From a bacterium (GTDB lineage Bacteria > Acidobacteriota > Terriglobia > Terriglobales > Acidobacteriaceae), in NCBI GenBank assembly GCA_026225095.1, contig JAMFSC010000101.1:1-57804 (forward strand): a stretch of DNA of 57,804 bases, read 5' to 3'. Shown piece after piece: positions 56,018 to 57,804 of this stretch. The stretch's first letter is position 1. The number at the start of each line of letters is the position of its first letter. The notes beneath the pieces are model-generated. The model searched no databases. It was not told the DNA's origin and was given only the letters and a program-made list of their open reading frames with translations. A program made the position numbers and the translations under genes.

Positions 56018-56479
56018 ATGCGTCGAGTTCTTGTGGCAACCCTCGCCCTGACCCCCATGTTCCTTTACGCGCAGGCGAATCTGCCCGCCCAGACGACGAA
56101 GTCCTCGACCACGCTGCAGGCGAAGCTGGTGCAGCCGAGCGAACTGCGCGGATCCGGTAGCAGCGTTTCGACGCCGACGGCGCTGCGTGTCTCTACGGGC
56201 GTGATCGCCCCCAAGCTGGTTCATACCGTTTCGGTTGAGACGGATGAGGATGCGATGTGGGCGCGCACGGGCGGCGATCGCAAGGTCGTTGTGTCGATGA
56301 TCGTCGATGCCGCCGGTAAGCCGGAGGATGTGAAGGTGGTTGAGTCGGCCGGACTGGTCGAAGACAAGTACGTGGTGTCCGCGGTGAACCAGTTCCGCTT
56401 CGAGCCGGGTACGGTGAGCAGCCAGCCGACGGCGGTTCCTGTTCGCCTGGAGATCCTGCTGAAGGGCGCACAGCGTTAG
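56018..56479 (+). CDS. Secreted TonB C-terminal-domain protein
   Basis: A 153-residue precursor. The start at ATG 56018 gives a cleavable signal (RRVLVATLALTPMFLYAQ). The C-terminal ~75 residues match the TonB_C fold: RKVVVSMIVDAAGKPEDVKVVESAGL, VVSAVNQFRFEPGT and PTAVPVRLEILLKG. It lacks the usual N-terminal membrane anchor and Pro-rich spacer, so it is unlikely to be a full TonB. It could be a free periplasmic partner. It has a strong promoter and a strong terminator, so it is expressed as a single gene, probably at a high level. Confidence 0.85.
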   Translation: MRRVLVATLALTPMFLYAQANLPAQTTKSSTTLQAKLVQPSELRGSGSSVSTPTALRVSTGVIAPKLVHTVSVETDEDAMWARTGGDRKVVVSMIVDAAGKPEDVKVVESAGLVEDKYVVSAVNQFRFEPGTVSSQPTAVPVRLEILLKGAQR

Positions 56480-56556
56480 ACCATGAGGCACGAGCCGGGG
56501 AGGCCCCCGGGATGTCTGAAACGATGATCGAGAATTGAAAGCCGACGAAACAGGCT

Positions 56557-56592
56557 ATGGGCGAACTCTTAGGAGTTCGCCCATTCTTCTTT
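56557..56592 (+). terminator. Intrinsic terminator after the TonB-C gene
   Basis: ATGGGCGAACTC (56557-56568), loop TTAG, GAGTTCGCCCAT (56573-56584), then TCTTCTTT. A 12-bp perfect stem with a T-rich tail. Confidence 0.88.
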
Positions 56593-56750
56593 GGTAGAGC
56601 CGGACCTATGTCTGCTCGATGTTTCTGATTGTGTGCGCCCAACATCGAATCTTTTGATATTGACCCGGCTGAATGCGCCGGTAGGGCACGGCTAGAATCA
56701 GGGTTGTACATCGGCGCGGGGATTGATCTTTGCGCGAAAAGAGGGTTCTC

Positions 56751-57371
56751 ATGAGCAACAAAGCGGAGGCTCGACCCTTCGATCCGGACCTGGATGTGGC
56801 GGGAGACCCGATTGCACTGCTTCTGCGCTGGCTGGGGGAGGCGGAGATGACTGAGCCTTCGGATGCGAATGCGATGGCGCTGGCTACCTGCACTTCGGAT
56901 GGGCATCCGAGCGTTCGCATGGTGCTGATGAAGGGCCTGGATGAGCGCGGGTTGGCGTTTTACACCAACTCGGCGAGCCAGAAGGGGCGGGAGCTGGCGG
57001 AGAACTCGCACGCGTCGGCTTGCTTTCATTGGAAGAGCCAACGGCGGCAGGTGAGAGCGGCTGGTTTGGTGAAGCTGCTTCCAGAAGAGGATGCGGAGCG
57101 GTATTTCCACAGCCGGACGCGGGGCTCGCAGATTGGGGCGGCGATCTCTTTGCAGAGCCGTCCGCTTGCGAGCAGAGAAGAGATGGTGGGAGCGGCGGAG
57201 CGGTTTGCGCAGGAGCATCCTGGTGAGATTCCGCGTCCGACGGCGTGGCGTGGGTATGCGCTGGAGCCGGAGACCATCGAGTTCTGGCAGGATGGGGCGG
57301 ATCGGCTGCATGACCGGATGGCCTATTGGCGAGTCGACGGAGGGTGGACGCGGCAGAGGCTTTATCCTTGA
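56751..57371 (+). CDS. pdxH: Pyridoxamine 5'-phosphate oxidase
   Basis: An FMN enzyme that oxidises pyridoxine or pyridoxamine 5'-phosphate to PLP. The 206 residues match PdxH throughout: MALATCTSDGHPSVRMVLMKGLDERGLAFYTN, SQKGRELAENSHASACFHWKSQRRQVRAAG, AERYFHSRTRGSQIGAAIS and the C-terminal signature W-R-G-Y-x-L-E-P...EFWQDG...R-L-H-D-R. ATG 56751 follows GAGGG; a TTG at 56730 would add seven residues. It is monocistronic. Confidence 0.97.
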   Translation: MSNKAEARPFDPDLDVAGDPIALLLRWLGEAEMTEPSDANAMALATCTSDGHPSVRMVLMKGLDERGLAFYTNSASQKGRELAENSHASACFHWKSQRRQVRAAGLVKLLPEEDAERYFHSRTRGSQIGAAISLQSRPLASREEMVGAAERFAQEHPGEIPRPTAWRGYALEPETIEFWQDGADRLHDRMAYWRVDGGWTRQRLYP

Positions 57372-57440
57372 GGAGCTATGGCCGCTGGAGCCGTTCTCCT
57401 GAAGGTGTGGTTCACCTGCTTATGAGCCAGTTATTGGTCC

Positions 57441-57640
57441 GACCACTTGGGTTTTATCTTCTAATAAAGTGGTATGAAATCGCCGTTTTTTGTGAGTTTT
57501 CTGCATCCATGGTGTTCTAAAAGGGTTAGTGGGCAATGATCGAAATTTCCCAATGTTTCACCAGAAGCTTTTTGTGCGCAGAATGTGGGCCGTTGCGCGG
57601 AAAAACCGGACAGCGGGCGCTGAGTCGAAAGTGGTCTGCT
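57441..57640 (+). repeat. Dispersed intergenic repeat, copy C (diverged)
   Basis: Starts TTGGTCCGACCACT, with GACCACT at 57441-57447, N20 and AGTGGTA at 57468-57474. It continues with GGTGTTCTAAAAGGGTTA, CCCAATGTTTCACCAGAAGC, GAATGTGGGCCGTTGC and AAAAACCGGACAG. Small indels shift every frame relative to copies A and B, which argues that the element is not coding. It lies downstream of pdxH. Confidence 0.85.
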
Positions 57641-57728
57641 ATGGTGCGTTTATCGCGCGGATGAAGTCCGTCCGGGAACCCCTGAGCCGGTTCGCAGTCC
57701 GGCACGCGGATCCGGGCCGAGGCTGCTT

Positions 57729-57804
57729 AGAGCAGATTCGCTGAAGGTGCAGGGTTGTACGTTGGATGCCGTGGCGCTCCGACCCACCTTAGCGACGATG
57801 AGAC
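57729..57804 (-). mobile_element. MITE-like element, cut by the window end
   Basis: AGAGCAGATT at 57729-57738 is one terminal repeat. The following bases match the right half of the element at 7712-7836 in reverse complement, including CCCACCTTAGCGACGATGAGAC at the very end. The other terminus must lie beyond the window. Confidence 0.75.

Overview
The window is high-GC bacterial chromosome that looks like Acidobacteriota, family Acidobacteriaceae (Granulicella/Terriglobus/Edaphobacter type). The placement is an inference from gene content: a secreted VWFA-related protein of the acidobacterial kind, a cobalamin-binding BtuF-like protein without a signal peptide, many secreted beta-propeller and LamG-type proteins, a ccsA-hemA pair, and dispersed intergenic stem-loops. 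I found no rRNA or tRNA gene, CRISPR array, phage module or intact insertion sequence. About 50 protein-coding genes are supported.

Layout. 0-8 kb: haem biosynthesis (end of a ccsA/hemX-like gene, hemA, hemC), split by a reverse-strand alpha-carbonic anhydrase and a 1288-residue LamG protein. 8-11.4 kb: a methyltransferase and a molybdopterin-fold protein on the minus strand, then an orphan nuoI, an HD protein, a DUF302 protein and a degenerate receiver. 11.5-13.5 kb: a compact unit of promoter, SAM-I-type riboswitch, threonine-synthase-like PLP enzyme, MoaD/ThiS-like sulfur carrier ending in Gly-Gly-Cys, and terminator. This is the most interesting locus, because the SAM sensor implies a role in methionine or homocysteine synthesis rather than threonine synthesis. 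13.6-27 kb: protein quality control on the minus strand (lon; clpX, clpP, tig; clpC), mixed with an SGNH hydrolase, an aldose-epimerase-like protein, a family-5 uracil-DNA glycosylase, a YtxH protein and a cupin. 28-36.6 kb: LolC and LolD with an AhpD-like protein between them, a secreted propeller protein, an NAD(P)-binding protein, a zinc alcohol dehydrogenase and an S55-domain protein. 36.7-46.9 kb: VWFA, pentapeptide-repeat, BtuF-like and membrane proteins, a DinB-like protein, tdh, an orphan protein with a caspase-like His/Cys arrangement, two lipoproteins, and a Fur/PerR regulator with a DUF2203 protein. 47-57.4 kb: a TatA/B-tatC-M28 operon, a Tat-signal intradiol dioxygenase, a MacB-like ABC pair, a partial haem-copper oxidase cluster (ctaD and ctaE without subunit II), a TonB-C protein and pdxH.

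Whole-window structure. By eye the plus strand is C-rich from the start to about 44 kb and G-rich from about 47 kb to the end, whichever strand is coding. This GC-skew switch could mark a replication origin or an inversion junction. At least three dispersed repeat families occupy the intergenic spaces: a ~200-330 bp element carrying GACCACT-N20-AGTGGT(C/A), a 125 bp MITE-like element with AGAGCAGATT terminal inverted repeats, and a short REP-like hairpin. Start sites were picked from Shine-Dalgarno sequences, signal peptides and overlaps, and uncertain ones are flagged. All family calls come from motif recognition; no database search was possible.
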